The position numbers and the translations under genes are program-made. From an uncultured Clostridia bacterium (GTDB taxonomy: Bacteria > Bacillota > Clostridia > Oscillospirales > Ruminococcaceae), in contig CALXBH010000064.1 of assembly GCA_944386475.1 (NCBI GenBank), forward strand, positions 1 through 61,040: a DNA stretch of 61,040 nucleotides. The letters are read 5' to 3'. A model generated the notes under the pieces. The model made no database searches, was not told where the DNA came from, and worked only from the letters and a program-made list of their open reading frames with translations. Position 1 is the first letter of the stretch. Every line of letters begins with the position of its first letter. Below, in pieces: positions 7,394-16,701 of the stretch.

Positions 7394-10018
7394 ATGGCAC
7401 GAAAACAACTGGACAAAGTGTACGATCCTTCACAGGTGGAGGACCGGCTTTATCACGAGTGGGAGGAAAAAGGGCTGTTTAAAGCAGAGGTTGACCCCAA
7501 GAAAACGCCCTATACCATTGTCATCCCGCCGCCCAACATCACCGGGCAGCTTCATATGGGCCACGCTTTGGACGAGACGCTGCAGGATATCCTCATCCGC
7601 TTCCGGCGGATGCAGGGCTTTGCCGCTTTGTGGGTTCCGGGCACCGACCACGCCTCCATCGCCACCGAGGCGAAGATCGTGGAAGCCATGCGTAAAGAGG
7701 GGCTTTCTAAAGAGGATCTGGGCCGGGAAGGCTTTTTAGAGCGGGCCTGGGACTGGAAAAAACAGTACGGCGGCCGGATTGTGGAACAGCTGAAAAAGCT
7801 GGGCAGTTCCTGCGATTGGTCGAGAGAGCGGTTTACCCTGGACGAAGGGTGCAGCGAGGCGGTTAAGGAAGTTTTCGTGCGGCTGTATGAAAAGGGACTG
7901 ATCTACCGGGGCGAGCGGATCATCAACTGGTGCCCCAAATGCCAGACCTCTATTTCGGACGCCGAGGTAGAATACAGCGAGCAGGCCGGGCATTTCTGGC
8001 ACCTGCGGTATCCCTTCGCGGACGGCAGCGGCTATTTGGAGCTTGCCACCACCCGTCCCGAAACCATGATGGGCGATACCGCCGTGGCGGTGCACCCCGA
8101 TGACGAGCGGTATAAGCACTTGATCGGCAAGACGGTGATTTTGCCGCTGATGAACCGGGAGATCCCCATTGTGGGGGACACCTATGTGGACATGAAATTC
8201 GGAACCGGCGTTGTAAAGATCACCCCCGCTCACGACCCCAACGACTTTGAGGTGGGCCTGCGGCACAACCTGCCCATCATCAACGTGATGACCGACGACG
8301 CCAAGATGAACGAAAACGCCGGGAAGTACGCCGGGATGGACCGGTACGAGGCCCGGAAAGCGGTGGTGGCCGACCTGGAAGAACAGGGATTCTTAGTGGA
8401 GACCGAGGATCACAGCCACAACGTGGGCACCTGTTACCGCTGCTCCACTACGGTGGAGCCCAGGGTGTCCAAACAGTGGTTTGTGAAGATGGAACCCCTG
8501 GCAAAGCCCGCCATTGACGCAGTGAAAAACGGGGAGGTCAAGTTTGTCCCCGAACGGTTTGACAAAATTTATTATAACTGGATGGAAAATATCAAAGACT
8601 GGTGCATTTCCCGTCAGCTTTGGTGGGGCCATCGGATCCCCGCCTATTACTGCGACGACTGCGGCGAGATGGTGGTGGCGAAAGAGGCGCCTACCGTCTG
8701 CCCCAAGTGCGGCAAGTCTCATTTCCATCAGGATGAGGATACGCTGGACACCTGGTTTTCTTCGGCGCTGTGGCCTTTCTCCACCCTGGGCTGGCCGAAT
8801 CAGACCGAGGATTTAAAATACTTCTATCCCACCAGCACCCTGGTCACCGGATACGATATCATCTTCTTCTGGGTGGCCCGGATGATCTTCTCCGCGCTGG
8901 AGCACACCGGAGAAGTCCCCTTTAAAACCGTGTTCTTCCACGGCTTGGTGCGGGACGCTCAGGGCCGGAAGATGTCCAAATCCCTGGGCAACGGCATCGA
9001 CCCGCTGGAAGTGGTCAAGGAATACGGGGCGGACGCGCTGCGCTTTACCCTGGTGACCGGCAACAGCCCCGGAAACGACATGCGTTTTTCGGAGGAAAAG
9101 GTGCGGGCTTCCCGGAACTTCGCCAACAAGATCTGGAACGCCACCCGGTTTGTGCTGATGAATCTCTCCGACGAGATCACCTCCATCGCCCTGCCCGACA
9201 CCCTGACGGTAGAGGACAAATGGGTGCTCACCCAGTATAACAGCCTGGTGAAAGAGGTCACCGACAACCTGGAAAAATTCGAGCTTGGCATCGCGGTGCA
9301 AAAGCTTTACGATTTTATCTGGGACATCCTCTGCGACTGGTATATCGAGCTGACCAAATCCCGCTTGCAGGCGGGCGGGGAGACTTCCTTAAACGCCCAA
9401 AAGGTGCTCGCCTTTGTGCTGGCGGGGACCATGCAGATGCTTCATCCCATTATGCCGTTTATCACCGAGGAGATCTGGCAGGCGCTGCCCACCGGCGGCG
9501 GAAGCATCATGGTGTCCAAATGGCCGGAGTATCGGGAGGATTTAAACTTCGGGGCGGAAAGCGATGAATTCCAAAAGGTGATGGACGCCATCAAAGGCAT
9601 CCGCAACGCCAGAGCCCAGATGAACGTGCCCCCCAGCAAAAAAGCGAGCCTGTTTATTGAGACCAATTCGCCCGATACCTTTAAGAGCGGAGAAGCGTTC
9701 TTCCAGCGGCTGGCAAGCGCCTCTGAAGTGAACGTTTCCGACCATTACGAGATGGAGGGCGCCGTGCAGGTGGTCACCGACAGCGCGCGGATCTTTATCC
9801 CCATGGGCGAGCTGATCGACCGGGAGAAAGAGCTTGCCCGGTTAAACAAGGAGAAAGCTGCCTGTGAAAAGGACATCCAGATGGTGCAGGGCAAGCTTAG
9901 TAACGAAAAATTCACCGCCAAAGCCCCCGCCAACATTGTGGAGCAGGAGCGCCAGAAGCTTTTAAAGGCCAACGAGCGCATGGCGAAGATTTTGGAGAGC
10001 ATCGCCGCTTTGGGCTAG
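7394..10018 (+). CDS. valS: Valyl-tRNA synthetase
   Basis: A class Ia aminoacyl-tRNA synthetase of 874 residues that charges tRNA-Val. The HIGH-type signature is GQLHMGHAL (about residue 50) and the KMSKS loop is [14 protein letters not shown] (about 524-537). The CP1 editing domain lies between ([17 protein letters not shown]), with zinc-binding CDDCG and CPKCG pairs near 420-440. The C-terminal coiled-coil arm is complete. ATG 7394 is preferred over an upstream in-frame ATG at 7340, because AAGGAG precedes it at a good distance and the N-terminus then matches the family. I saw no T-box in the short leader. Confidence 0.97.
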   Translation: MARKQLDKVYDPSQVEDRLYHEWEEKGLFKAEVDPKKTPYTIVIPPPNITGQLHMGHALDETLQDILIRFRRMQGFAALWVPGTDHASIATEAKIVEAMRKEGLSKEDLGREGFLERAWDWKKQYGGRIVEQLKKLGSSCDWSRERFTLDEGCSEAVKEVFVRLYEKGLIYRGERIINWCPKCQTSISDAEVEYSEQAGHFWHLRYPFADGSGYLELATTRPETMMGDTAVAVHPDDERYKHLIGKTVILPLMNREIPIVGDTYVDMKFGTGVVKITPAHDPNDFEVGLRHNLPIINVMTDDAKMNENAGKYAGMDRYEARKAVVADLEEQGFLVETEDHSHNVGTCYRCSTTVEPRVSKQWFVKMEPLAKPAIDAVKNGEVKFVPERFDKIYYNWMENIKDWCISRQLWWGHRIPAYYCDDCGEMVVAKEAPTVCPKCGKSHFHQDEDTLDTWFSSALWPFSTLGWPNQTEDLKYFYPTSTLVTGYDIIFFWVARMIFSALEHTGEVPFKTVFFHGLVRDAQGRKMSKSLGNGIDPLEVVKEYGADALRFTLVTGNSPGNDMRFSEEKVRASRNFANKIWNATRFVLMNLSDEITSIALPDTLTVEDKWVLTQYNSLVKEVTDNLEKFELGIAVQKLYDFIWDILCDWYIELTKSRLQAGGETSLNAQKVLAFVLAGTMQMLHPIMPFITEEIWQALPTGGGSIMVSKWPEYREDLNFGAESDEFQKVMDAIKGIRNARAQMNVPPSKKASLFIETNSPDTFKSGEAFFQRLASASEVNVSDHYEMEGAVQVVTDSARIFIPMGELIDREKELARLNKEKAACEKDIQMVQGKLSNEKFTAKAPANIVEQERQKLLKANERMAKILESIAALG

Positions 10019-10041
10019 TGGAAACCAATTAACCGTGATTT

Positions 10042-10072
10042 AAAAAGCTCCTGCTCGGGCAGGAGCTTTTTT
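10042..10072 (+). terminator. Terminator of valS
   Basis: AAAAAGCTCCTGC pairs with GCAGGAGCTTTTT around loop TCGG. It lies just before the folC ribosome binding site AGGAGG at 10073. Confidence 0.85.
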
Positions 10073-10086
10073 AGGAGGTAATATCT

Positions 10087-11397
10087 TTGACCTATGAGGA
10101 AACCATCGCGTATATCCATTCCTTTGTGCGCTTTACCGAAAAACGGGGGCATCACCGGCTGAAAGCGCTGCTTACAAAATTAGGCAGCCCCCAGGACAAG
10201 CTGCGGTTTGTCCATATCACCGGCACCAACGGCAAAGGCTCCGCTGCGGTGATGCTCTCGGAGATTCTGCGCCGGTCAGGGGTAAAAACCGGGCTTTTTA
10301 TCTCCCCTTATGTGCTGGATTTCAGAGAGCGCATCCAGGTAAACGGGGAGTGGATCCCCAAAGAAGAACTTATTTCCTGCATGGAGGCGATCCGCCCCCT
10401 GGCGGAGGAGCAAAACGCCACCGGCGATCAGCTCAACGAATTTGAGGTGGTCACGGCGCTGGGGCTTTTGTATTTTGCGAAAGCAGGCTGCCAGATCGTC
10501 TGCCTGGAAGCGGGCATGGGGGGAGAAAACGACTCCACCAATGTAATCGGCACACCCCTTGTCTCGGTGATTATGAAAATCTCCCTGGATCATACAGAAG
10601 TGCTGGGGGATACGGTGGAGCAGATTGCCTGGGAAAAGGCGGGGATTATAAAGCCCGGAGGCATTACCGTGAGTTATCCGGACCAGTCGGACGGCGCGCT
10701 GGCCGTTTTGATGGAGGCCTGTGCGGTCAAGGGGAACCCCCTTTTGATCCCTAACCCTTCGGGCGTGCAGGTGCTGGAAAACGGCCTGCGGGGTACTTGC
10801 TTCCGGTACGGGGAAGGGGAATACACCGTCCCCTTTGCGGGCCCCCATCAGGTGCACAATGCCCTGACGGTGCTGGAAGCGGCCCGGGCGCTAATGAGTA
10901 AGGGAATTCCCATTACCGAAGACAGCATCCGGGAGGGGATGAAAAACGCCCGTTTTCCCGCCCGTTTTGAACTGGTACACGAGCATCCGTCCGTTATCAT
11001 CGACGGCGCCCATAATCCCGACGGGATGGGGGCGCTGGCAAATACGGTTGCCGCCTGCGGGCTTAAAAAGCCCGTGGCCATCCTGGGGATGATGAAGGAC
11101 AAGGCGATAAAAGAAGCGGTGGGAAAACTAGCGCCCCTTTGTGAAAAAATCTTCACCGTACCCGTCCATAATCCCCGGGCGGCCTCTCCGGAGGAGTTAG
11201 CAAAGATTGCTCAAAATCACTGCCCGGATGTAACTGCCTGCCAAAGCGGGGAGGAAGCCCTTTTTCTAGCCTATGAGGCCGCGGGGAAAGACGGCACGGT
11301 GATCGTTTGCGGCTCCCTTTACCTGGCGGGGGAGATGCGGGAGCTGATCCTCTCTGATGGCGGGGAGAAAAAACCTTTGCGCAAAGACAACAACTGA
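10087..11397 (+). CDS. folC: Folylpolyglutamate / dihydrofolate synthase
   Basis: A 436-residue Mur-ligase-type ATP enzyme that adds glutamates to folates and, in bifunctional members, makes dihydrofolate from dihydropteroate. The P-loop is ITGTNGKGS (about residues 46-54), followed by the folate loop segment SPYVLDFRERIQ. The central ligase motif has LDHTEVLG (about 176) and the C-terminal domain has IIDGAHNPDG (about 305). It starts at TTG 10087, eight bases after AGGAGGT; no ATG in frame fits better. It is expressed separately from valS, since a terminator lies between them. Confidence 0.94.
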   Translation: MTYEETIAYIHSFVRFTEKRGHHRLKALLTKLGSPQDKLRFVHITGTNGKGSAAVMLSEILRRSGVKTGLFISPYVLDFRERIQVNGEWIPKEELISCMEAIRPLAEEQNATGDQLNEFEVVTALGLLYFAKAGCQIVCLEAGMGGENDSTNVIGTPLVSVIMKISLDHTEVLGDTVEQIAWEKAGIIKPGGITVSYPDQSDGALAVLMEACAVKGNPLLIPNPSGVQVLENGLRGTCFRYGEGEYTVPFAGPHQVHNALTVLEAARALMSKGIPITEDSIREGMKNARFPARFELVHEHPSVIIDGAHNPDGMGALANTVAACGLKKPVAILGMMKDKAIKEAVGKLAPLCEKIFTVPVHNPRAASPEELAKIAQNHCPDVTACQSGEEALFLAYEAAGKDGTVIVCGSLYLAGEMRELILSDGGEKKPLRKDNN

Positions 11398-11410
11398 CAA
11401 GTTTTTTATA

Positions 11411-11450
11411 GGGATCCCTTTATACTAATCATAAAGGGGTCCCTTAATTT
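11411..11450 (+). terminator. Terminator of folC
   Basis: GGGATCCCTTTAT (11411-11423) and ATAAAGGGGTCCC (11431-11443) form a long stem with one wobble or mismatch, followed by TTAATTTTT. Confidence 0.7.
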
Positions 11451-11515
11451 TTATGCTAATCATAGAGGATTCCCTGAACTCTCTATGATAAAAAGAAAGG
11501 GTTCCCTTTTTTTAT
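11421..11515 (+). repeat. Three imperfect tandem repeats before spoIIAA
   Basis: Units of about 31-34 bases begin near 11421, 11453 and 11484. They share TATRMTAATCATARAGG followed by TCCCT-like sequence; the third copy is the most decayed. A further inverted repeat TCATAGAG/CTCTATGA spans 11460-11488. A weak sigma-H-like AGGATT element falls in the second unit, which would suit spoIIA, but the -10 part is poor. Confidence 0.4.
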
Positions 11516-11562
11516 GCATAAATGGGAACTGTCGGGACATGCAAAACGGAGGAATGACAATC

Positions 11563-11871
11563 ATGCCGGTGAGAATGGATAAAAACGACAAGCGGATGAC
11601 GGCCTATATCATGGGGGAGATCGACCATCACTCGGCCAAAGAGATCCGGGAGGAAATCGACGCCCAGGTGGAAAGCTTCCTGCCGGAAATATTGCTGCTG
11701 GATTTTAAGGATGTGACCTTTATGGACTCCAGCGGGATTGGGCTTGTGATGGGGCGCTATAAGCTGATGCGCACCATTGGGGGCGAGGTCAAGGTGACCA
11801 ACGTCTCCGCGCATATCAAAAAAGTGATGCGTCTGGCGGGGCTGGACAAGCTGGCGGTTATTGAAAAATAA
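11563..11871 (+). CDS. spoIIAA: Anti-anti-sigma-F factor SpoIIAA
   Basis: A 102-residue STAS-domain protein. Unphosphorylated SpoIIAA binds SpoIIAB and frees sigma-F in the forespore; SpoIIAB inactivates it by phosphorylating a serine. The phosphosite region is visible as TFMDSSGIGLVMGRYK (about residues 53-68). ATG 11563 is chosen over upstream ATGs because GGAGG at 11548-11552 is ten bases before it and only one base from ATG 11554. First gene of spoIIAA-spoIIAB-sigF. Confidence 0.93.
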   Translation: MPVRMDKNDKRMTAYIMGEIDHHSAKEIREEIDAQVESFLPEILLLDFKDVTFMDSSGIGLVMGRYKLMRTIGGEVKVTNVSAHIKKVMRLAGLDKLAVIEK

Positions 11872-11904
11872 GCGGAATAACACCCATTGGAGGATGAGAC
11901 AACC

Positions 11905-12351
11905 ATGAAACCTGTAAACGAAATGAAATTGCAGTTTATCAGCCGCTCAGCCAATGAGGGCTTTGCCCGGGTTGCAGTGGCGGCTTTTTTTGCCCAGCTG
12001 GACCCCACCGTAGACGAAATGGCGGATATTAAGACCGCTGTTTCTGAGGCGGTGACCAACTGCATTGTCCACGCCTATCAAAACGGGCTGGGAATGATCT
12101 ATCTGCATGCCCGCATCTACGAAGACCGGCGGGTGGTAGTGAGCGTAAAGGACAAAGGCTGCGGCATTGAGGATATCGAAAAGGCGATGGAGCCTATGTA
12201 TACTACCTGTGACACTGGGGAGCGGGCAGGGCTTGGCTTTGCTGTGATGGAAAGCTTTATGGATAAGCTAAAAGTCCGTTCCAAGGTGGGAAAGGGGACG
12301 ACGGTCACCCTGACAAAGCGCCTTAGCTCCCGCGAAAACAGCCATGATTAA
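11905..12351 (+). CDS. spoIIAB: Anti-sigma-F factor / serine kinase SpoIIAB
   Basis: A 148-residue GHKL-fold kinase that holds sigma-F inactive and phosphorylates SpoIIAA. The N box is SEAVTNCIVHAY (about residues 45-56), the G1 box DKGCGIEDIE (about 83-92) and the G2 box ERAGLGFAVM (about 107-116). ATG 11905 follows TTGGAGG by eleven bases; an in-frame TTG at 11887 lies before that site and is unlikely. The stop overlaps the sigF start by eight bases, giving translational coupling. Confidence 0.95.
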   Translation: MKPVNEMKLQFISRSANEGFARVAVAAFFAQLDPTVDEMADIKTAVSEAVTNCIVHAYQNGLGMIYLHARIYEDRRVVVSVKDKGCGIEDIEKAMEPMYTTCDTGERAGLGFAVMESFMDKLKVRSKVGKGTTVTLTKRLSSRENSHD

Positions 12352-13012
12352 GTCGGATCTGGAAAAAGAGGAATTCATCCGCCAAAATTTGGGGCTGGTA
12401 CACTCCTGCGCCCACCGGCTCAAAGGCCGGGGAATCGAATACGACGATTTGTATTCCTCCGGGTGTATGGGGCTGATTAAAGCGGTAGACGCTTTTGACG
12501 AAAACCGGGGTGTCAAGTTTTCTACCTATGCCGTGCCGGTGATTTTAGGGGAGATGCGCCGTTTGTTCCGGGACGGGGGTGCGGTCAAAGTCAGCCGGAG
12601 CTTAAAAGAGCTTTCTTTAAAAGCCGGCCGCGTCCGGGAGCGGTTTGAAAACGAGCGGGGAAGAGAGCCTACCGTGGGGGAGATCGCCGGGATCTTGGAG
12701 GTCTCGCCGGAAGAAGCGGCCCAGGCGCTGTCGGCCGGCCAGCCGCCTATGTCCCTGACCGAGAGCGACGACGAGGGCGGCGGCCAGCTGGACATCCGGG
12801 TGGAGGCGCCGGAGGAGCGGATGACCGACATCATCTCCCTTAACGAGGTGATCGACTCGCTGGAGGAAAAAGACCGAAAGCTCATTATTCTGCGGTATTT
12901 TCATGGGAAGACGCAGGTAGAAACGGCAAAACTCCTGGGCATGACGCAGGTGCAGGTCTCCCGCCGGGAGAAAAAGCTATTGCTGCTTTTAAAAGAACGG
13001 CTGTCAGGGTGA
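12344..13012 (+). CDS. sigF: RNA polymerase sporulation sigma factor sigma-F
   Basis: A 222-residue sigma-70 family protein. Sigma-F is the first forespore-specific factor after asymmetric division. Region 2 contains DLYSSGCMGLIKAVDAFD and FSTYAVPVILGEMRR (about 32-75), which are hallmarks of SigF/SigG/SigB-type factors. Region 3 includes GREPTVGEIAGIL. Region 4 has the helix-turn-helix KTQVETAKLLGMTQVQVSRREKK (about 188-211). It overlaps spoIIAB and is controlled by it. The spoVA genes that often follow in this position are absent. Confidence 0.95.
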   Translation: MIKSDLEKEEFIRQNLGLVHSCAHRLKGRGIEYDDLYSSGCMGLIKAVDAFDENRGVKFSTYAVPVILGEMRRLFRDGGAVKVSRSLKELSLKAGRVRERFENERGREPTVGEIAGILEVSPEEAAQALSAGQPPMSLTESDDEGGGQLDIRVEAPEERMTDIISLNEVIDSLEEKDRKLIILRYFHGKTQVETAKLLGMTQVQVSRREKKLLLLLKERLSG

Positions 13013-13148
13013 GCTTTGCCGCAGTGCCCTAAGTTTGTCCCTCGAAAGATGTAAGCTTTGCCGTTGTTCCTATCAAAGCGGCCAAAAGAGATGCTTCGGA
13101 AGACTAAAAGGCTTATACGACGGGCATACTGTTTTTGAGGTGAAAAAG

Positions 13149-13298
13149 ATGACTACGATTAATCCCCTTTTGCGCCCGCAGTTTGACTCCCTTCCAAAAG
13201 AGCTTCAGCAGGAAATTTTATCAAAGGATGCTTCTATTCATTCGATGGCAGATCTCATCCGCTGTCTGGAGCAGATTGCTGGAGAAGAATCATCGTAA
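13149..13298 (+). CDS. Small protein of unknown function (49 aa)
   Basis: ATG 13149 follows GAGGTG by six bases and starts a 49-residue soluble peptide with a run of likely helix (LPKELQQEILSKD) and no cysteines. An in-frame longer reading from ATG 13035 is possible; it would add a Cys-rich 38-residue N-terminus (CKLCRCSYQSGQKRC), but no good ribosome site supports it. It lies 137 bases after sigF and before a strong terminator, so it may be the last gene of the spoIIA transcript. I recognise no family. Confidence 0.55.
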   Translation: MTTINPLLRPQFDSLPKELQQEILSKDASIHSMADLIRCLEQIAGEESS

Positions 13299-13302
13299 AG
13301 CT

Positions 13303-13330
13303 AAAGGGACGGTCAAATGACCGTCCCTTT
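13303..13330. terminator. Terminator after the small sigF-linked gene
   Basis: AAAGGGACGGTCA and TGACCGTCCCTTT form a perfect 13-bp stem around AA. The stem is symmetrical with A and T runs, so it could act on both strands. Confidence 0.8.
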
Positions 13331-13507
13331 GTGCTGGCCGAAAGAACCGCCTATGTTGTTGTCCCGCCCTTCTCTACCAGGATCCTGCCGGGGTTTAAAG
13401 TAACAACAGCCGTCCACCTTGCTGCCGCTGACAGGGGATACTGTTTCCAGCGTACATTGGCCGTCCTTTTGATGGACACAGTCCTTACCGCAGTTAATCA
13501 GATTCAA
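13313..13507 (-). CDS. Small cysteine-rich protein (64 aa)
   Basis: From TTG 13507 (AGGAGGG eight bases upstream) the frame encodes NLINCGKDCVHQKDGQCTL and, after a Thr/Ser segment, a CC pair in VDGCCYFKP. The spacing resembles the short clostridial Cys-rich (DUF1540-like) proteins common near sporulation genes, probably metal binding. The last 20 or so residues read through the terminator hairpin and are likely dispensable. An alternative start, GTG 13513, sits too close to the ribosome site. Assignment to a named family is tentative. Confidence 0.6.
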   Translation of the reverse strand: MNLINCGKDCVHQKDGQCTLETVSPVSGSKVDGCCYFKPRQDPGREGRDNNIGGSFGQHKGTVI

Positions 13508-13654
13508 GGGCACACCCTCCTATCCAAAAAGTGTTTATTGATAGTGTGTAAGGTTTCCCCTGAAAATATACCAAAAACTTTCTCACCATCCGGTTCATAA
13601 ATAAAAGCGATTTAGCAACAATAGTATCAGTTGATGTTGTGGAGGGATGAAGCC

Positions 13655-14602
13655 TTGAAAAAATACGTTTCGTTATGTGTGGTCACCGTGATTTTGCTGC
13701 TGACTGCGGCGGTTACGCCAAACGCAGTCAGCAGCTTTTTGCCCCGGGTGGAGCTGACCGGGCTGCAACCCTCCCACTATCAAAGCGCGGTAACGGCGGG
13801 AGGCGTGGTGGAGGAGATCGCTCAGGAACAGGTGGAGCTGTCGTTTCCCGTAGTTCCCGACAAAGTGTACAAATCGGTAGGGGATACCGTAGAACAGGGC
13901 GAGGTGCTGGCTCAGGTGGATGCCGCCGCCACCCAGGCGGCCCTGTTAAATCTGGGGGATGGGGAACTTTCGAAACAGGTGCTGGCCTCTTTGTCCGGCG
14001 AAGAGGCCCAAAAGATGCCGGAACAGATTGTCGCTACGGCGGACGGGGTTATCACCGCCATGAACTTAAGCGAAGGGACTTTATGTGAGGAAAGCTCGGC
14101 GGCGACGATCTCCCGCTCGGATGAGCTCCAGGCGAAGGTGACTGTCAACGAAAGCAGTATTTCCGGCGTACAGGAAGGACAAAAGGTGACCCTTAGCGGC
14201 TCCGGCTTTCCAAAGACCTATACCGGTACGGTTACCAAAGTGTACCCCACCGCCCGACAGCAGCTTTCCGGCACCGTAAAGGAGACGGTGGTGGATGTGC
14301 TGGTGGCAATCGATTCTCCCGACGAACAGATTAAACCCGGTTTTACCGTGCAGGCCAGCATTAAAACCGGAGAAGAAAGGCTCATTAACCTTTTGCCCTA
14401 TGATGCCATTGAGCAGGATGAAGAGCAAAACGAGTATGTTTATATTTATGAGAACGGACAGGCGGTACGCCAAAATGTGACCACCGGCTTGGAAACCGCT
14501 CAAGGGGTGGAGATCATCGCGGGAATCGGCCCGGAGGATAAAATTATTTCCCAGGCATCGGCGTTAAGCGGTGACCGTTGTTATGTCCGGGTGACCGGCT
14601 AG
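13655..14602 (+). CDS. HlyD/MacA-like membrane fusion (adaptor) protein
   Basis: A 315-residue exported adaptor with one N-terminal membrane anchor (VSLCVVTVILLLTAAVTP). A split biotinyl-lipoyl-like domain follows: VDKVYKSVGDTVEQGEVLAQVD-type first half (about 68-90), a very short hairpin, and IVATADGVITAMNLSEGTLC as second half. Then come a beta-barrel and membrane-proximal domain (LLPYDAIEQ). The start is TTG 13655, eight bases after GGAGGG. In Gram-positives such proteins work with MacB-type permeases in peptide or drug export or in envelope stress response; the next gene is that permease. Confidence 0.85.
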   Translation: MKKYVSLCVVTVILLLTAAVTPNAVSSFLPRVELTGLQPSHYQSAVTAGGVVEEIAQEQVELSFPVVPDKVYKSVGDTVEQGEVLAQVDAAATQAALLNLGDGELSKQVLASLSGEEAQKMPEQIVATADGVITAMNLSEGTLCEESSAATISRSDELQAKVTVNESSISGVQEGQKVTLSGSGFPKTYTGTVTKVYPTARQQLSGTVKETVVDVLVAIDSPDEQIKPGFTVQASIKTGEERLINLLPYDAIEQDEEQNEYVYIYENGQAVRQNVTTGLETAQGVEIIAGIGPEDKIISQASALSGDRCYVRVTG

Positions 14603-14620
14603 AGAGAGGAGGAAAACGCT

Positions 14621-15811
14621 GTGGGCGGGTACTTAAAAAGCGCATTTCGCAACATCTTCCGAAAAAAAGCTCGTTCTTTTCTTACCATGACGGGTATCGG
14701 CATTGGGGTGCTGTCGGTTGTTGTTATCTCCGCCATTGGCGATCTGGGAAAACAGACGATTAACGATGAATTAAGCAGCATTGGCCTGGACGGGCTGGCG
14801 GTGTCCGCCAGCGCGGGGATCTCCCAGCCGGTGACGCTGTACACCGAGGAACTGGAAGAGATCAAAGAGGTGGACAGCGTAGAGGACGCCATGCCGCTGA
14901 TGGTGCAGGCCACCCAAAGCCGGAGACGGGGCGAAACAAACAATTGTATTGTCTGGGGCATCGACAACAACGCCCAGAATATTATCTCTCTGGAGCTTTT
15001 GTATGGACGGATGATTACCAAAGGGGATTTAGCAGAGGGGGGGAACGTTTGCGTGGTGGACGAAGCCTATGCCAAACAGTTGTATGGCCGGGCAAACATT
15101 GTGGGCAAAACGGTAGAGGTCCTATTAAACGGCGGCTATCAGCCGCTGACGGTCATCGGGGTGGTTGCTTCCGGCGGCAATATGCTGCAAAGCCTGATGG
15201 GGGAATATATCCCCAGCTTTCTGTATATCCCCTATTCCACCATGCAAAGGGTGTGCGGCCGGCAGAATTTTGACCAGATCGCCATCCGGCTGCAGGAGGG
15301 CGCTGACCCGGATTCCGCCGCGGAATCAATCACCACCCGTTTGGAGAGTATAAGCGGTATGGAGGATTCCATTCAGGTGGAGAATTTAGTCCAGCAAAAA
15401 GAAAAGCTCAACAATATTTTGGATATCATCACCCTGGTGCTGGCGGTGATCGCGGGAATTTCTCTGGTGGTGGCAGGACTGTCGATTATGACAGTGATGC
15501 TGGTATCGGTGAGTGAACGCACCCGGGAGATCGGAATCAAAAAATCCATCGGGGCATCCCGGTCAAAAATTTTGTGGGAATTTTTAGCTGAGGCGCTTTT
15601 GATCTCCCTGCTGGGCAGCGGGGTCGGCTGTGGATTGGGAATCGGGCTGTCCTGGGGCGGATGCGCGGTTTTGGGAGTTCCTTATATTTTCAATGGGAAC
15701 CTTGTGCTGTTTTGCATTGCCTTTGCGGTGGCTACCGGGATTTTGTTCGGCGTGTATCCGGCTATGAAAGCGGCAAAGCTTCGGCCGGTGGAGGCGCTGC
15801 GGCAGGAATAA
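14621..15811 (+). CDS. MacB/FtsX-type ABC transporter permease
   Basis: A 396-residue permease: N-terminal transmembrane helix (SFLTMTGIGIGVLSVVVISAIG), a large extracytoplasmic MacB_PCD domain (about 45-260), then three C-terminal helices of the FtsX domain. The conserved loop SERTREIGIKKSIGASR lies at about 300-316. GTG start after AGAGGAGG. It follows the adaptor gene by 18 bases. Such systems normally include a separate LolD/MacB-type ATPase gene, and none is present here. A two-component system is encoded convergently next to it and may control or sense the exporter. Confidence 0.88.
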   Translation: MGGYLKSAFRNIFRKKARSFLTMTGIGIGVLSVVVISAIGDLGKQTINDELSSIGLDGLAVSASAGISQPVTLYTEELEEIKEVDSVEDAMPLMVQATQSRRRGETNNCIVWGIDNNAQNIISLELLYGRMITKGDLAEGGNVCVVDEAYAKQLYGRANIVGKTVEVLLNGGYQPLTVIGVVASGGNMLQSLMGEYIPSFLYIPYSTMQRVCGRQNFDQIAIRLQEGADPDSAAESITTRLESISGMEDSIQVENLVQQKEKLNNILDIITLVLAVIAGISLVVAGLSIMTVMLVSVSERTREIGIKKSIGASRSKILWEFLAEALLISLLGSGVGCGLGIGLSWGGCAVLGVPYIFNGNLVLFCIAFAVATGILFGVYPAMKAAKLRPVEALRQE

Positions 15812-15856
15812 GGAGGGAGCGGCAAAACGTTCGCCTTTAAGCGCGTCCTTACACAA

Positions 15857-15893
15857 AACGCCTGCCGCCCCATACCATGGGGCGGCAGGCGTT
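15857..15893. terminator. Bidirectional hairpin between convergent units
   Basis: AACGCCTGCCGCCCCAT and ATGGGGCGGCAGGCGTT form a perfect 17-bp stem around ACC. It separates the permease gene from the response regulator. U-runs are short on both sides (GTTCGTT and GTTTTGTG). Confidence 0.65.
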
Positions 15894-15934
15894 CGTTGAT
15901 TCTGCTGCGGCCTTATGAAAAAAGCGGGAAGGCT

Positions 15935-16642
15935 TCAGCGCGCCTCCTGTTCCTCCCCGTGAAAACGGTATCCCGCGCCCCAGATCGTTTCGATATACCG
16001 GGGCTTGGAAGGATCCGGCTCGATTTTTTCCCGAATCCGGTTGACATGGACGGTGACGGTAGAGGTCTCGCCGATGCTGTCCATCCCCCAGATGCGGTCA
16101 AACAACAGGTCTTTGGAAAACACCTGGTTGGGGTGGCGGGCTAAAAAAGCCAGCAGGTCAAACTCCTTGTTGGTGAGCGTTACCTCCCTTCCGGCGGTAA
16201 ACACCCTCCGGGCGGGAATGTCAATCACCAGATCCCCCTGTGTAAGCCGTTCGCCGGCGGGAGGCGAAGAAAGGGACAGACGTTCGTACCGGGCGATGTG
16301 TGCTTTGACCCGGGCGGCCAGTTCCGAGGGGGAAAAGGGCTTGGTGATATAATCGTCTGCGCCCAGCCCGAGACCGCGGATTTTATCCACATCCTCCCGC
16401 TTGGCGGAGACAAACAAAACGGGAATTTCCTTGTGCTCCCGGATGCTGCGGCAGATGGAAAATCCGTCGGTGCCCGGGAGCATGATATCCAAAAGTACCA
16501 GGTTGAAATCTTCCTTCAGCGCCCGGGAAAGGCCATCCTCCCCAGTAGGGGAGATCGCTACCGAAAAGCCGTTTGCCTCCAGATAGTCCCGCTCCAGCTC
16601 AGCGATGTTCTTGTCGTCTTCAATAATCAAAATTCGTTTCAT
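15935..16642 (-). CDS. OmpR/PhoB-family response regulator
   Basis: A 235-residue two-component regulator. The receiver domain (about 1-115) has the acidic pair in IIEDD, phospho-acceptor Asp in LVLLDIMLPG (about 52) and Lys in FVSAKRED (about 104 region). The winged-helix Trans_reg_C domain covers about 130-230, with TVTVHVNRIREKIEPD as recognition helix. ATG 16642 follows AAAGGA at a somewhat long 12 bases; an upstream in-frame ATG at 16672 lacks a site. The partner kinase is upstream, with about 60 bases between the genes. Confidence 0.93.
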   Translation of the reverse strand: MKRILIIEDDKNIAELERDYLEANGFSVAISPTGEDGLSRALKEDFNLVLLDIMLPGTDGFSICRSIREHKEIPVLFVSAKREDVDKIRGLGLGADDYITKPFSPSELAARVKAHIARYERLSLSSPPAGERLTQGDLVIDIPARRVFTAGREVTLTNKEFDLLAFLARHPNQVFSKDLLFDRIWGMDSIGETSTVTVHVNRIREKIEPDPSKPRYIETIWGAGYRFHGEEQEAR

Positions 16643-16701
16643 GGGTATGCTTGTTCCTTTCTTACCAAACACAGGGAGTTTTAAGTGAACCGAAAAAGCG
16701 G

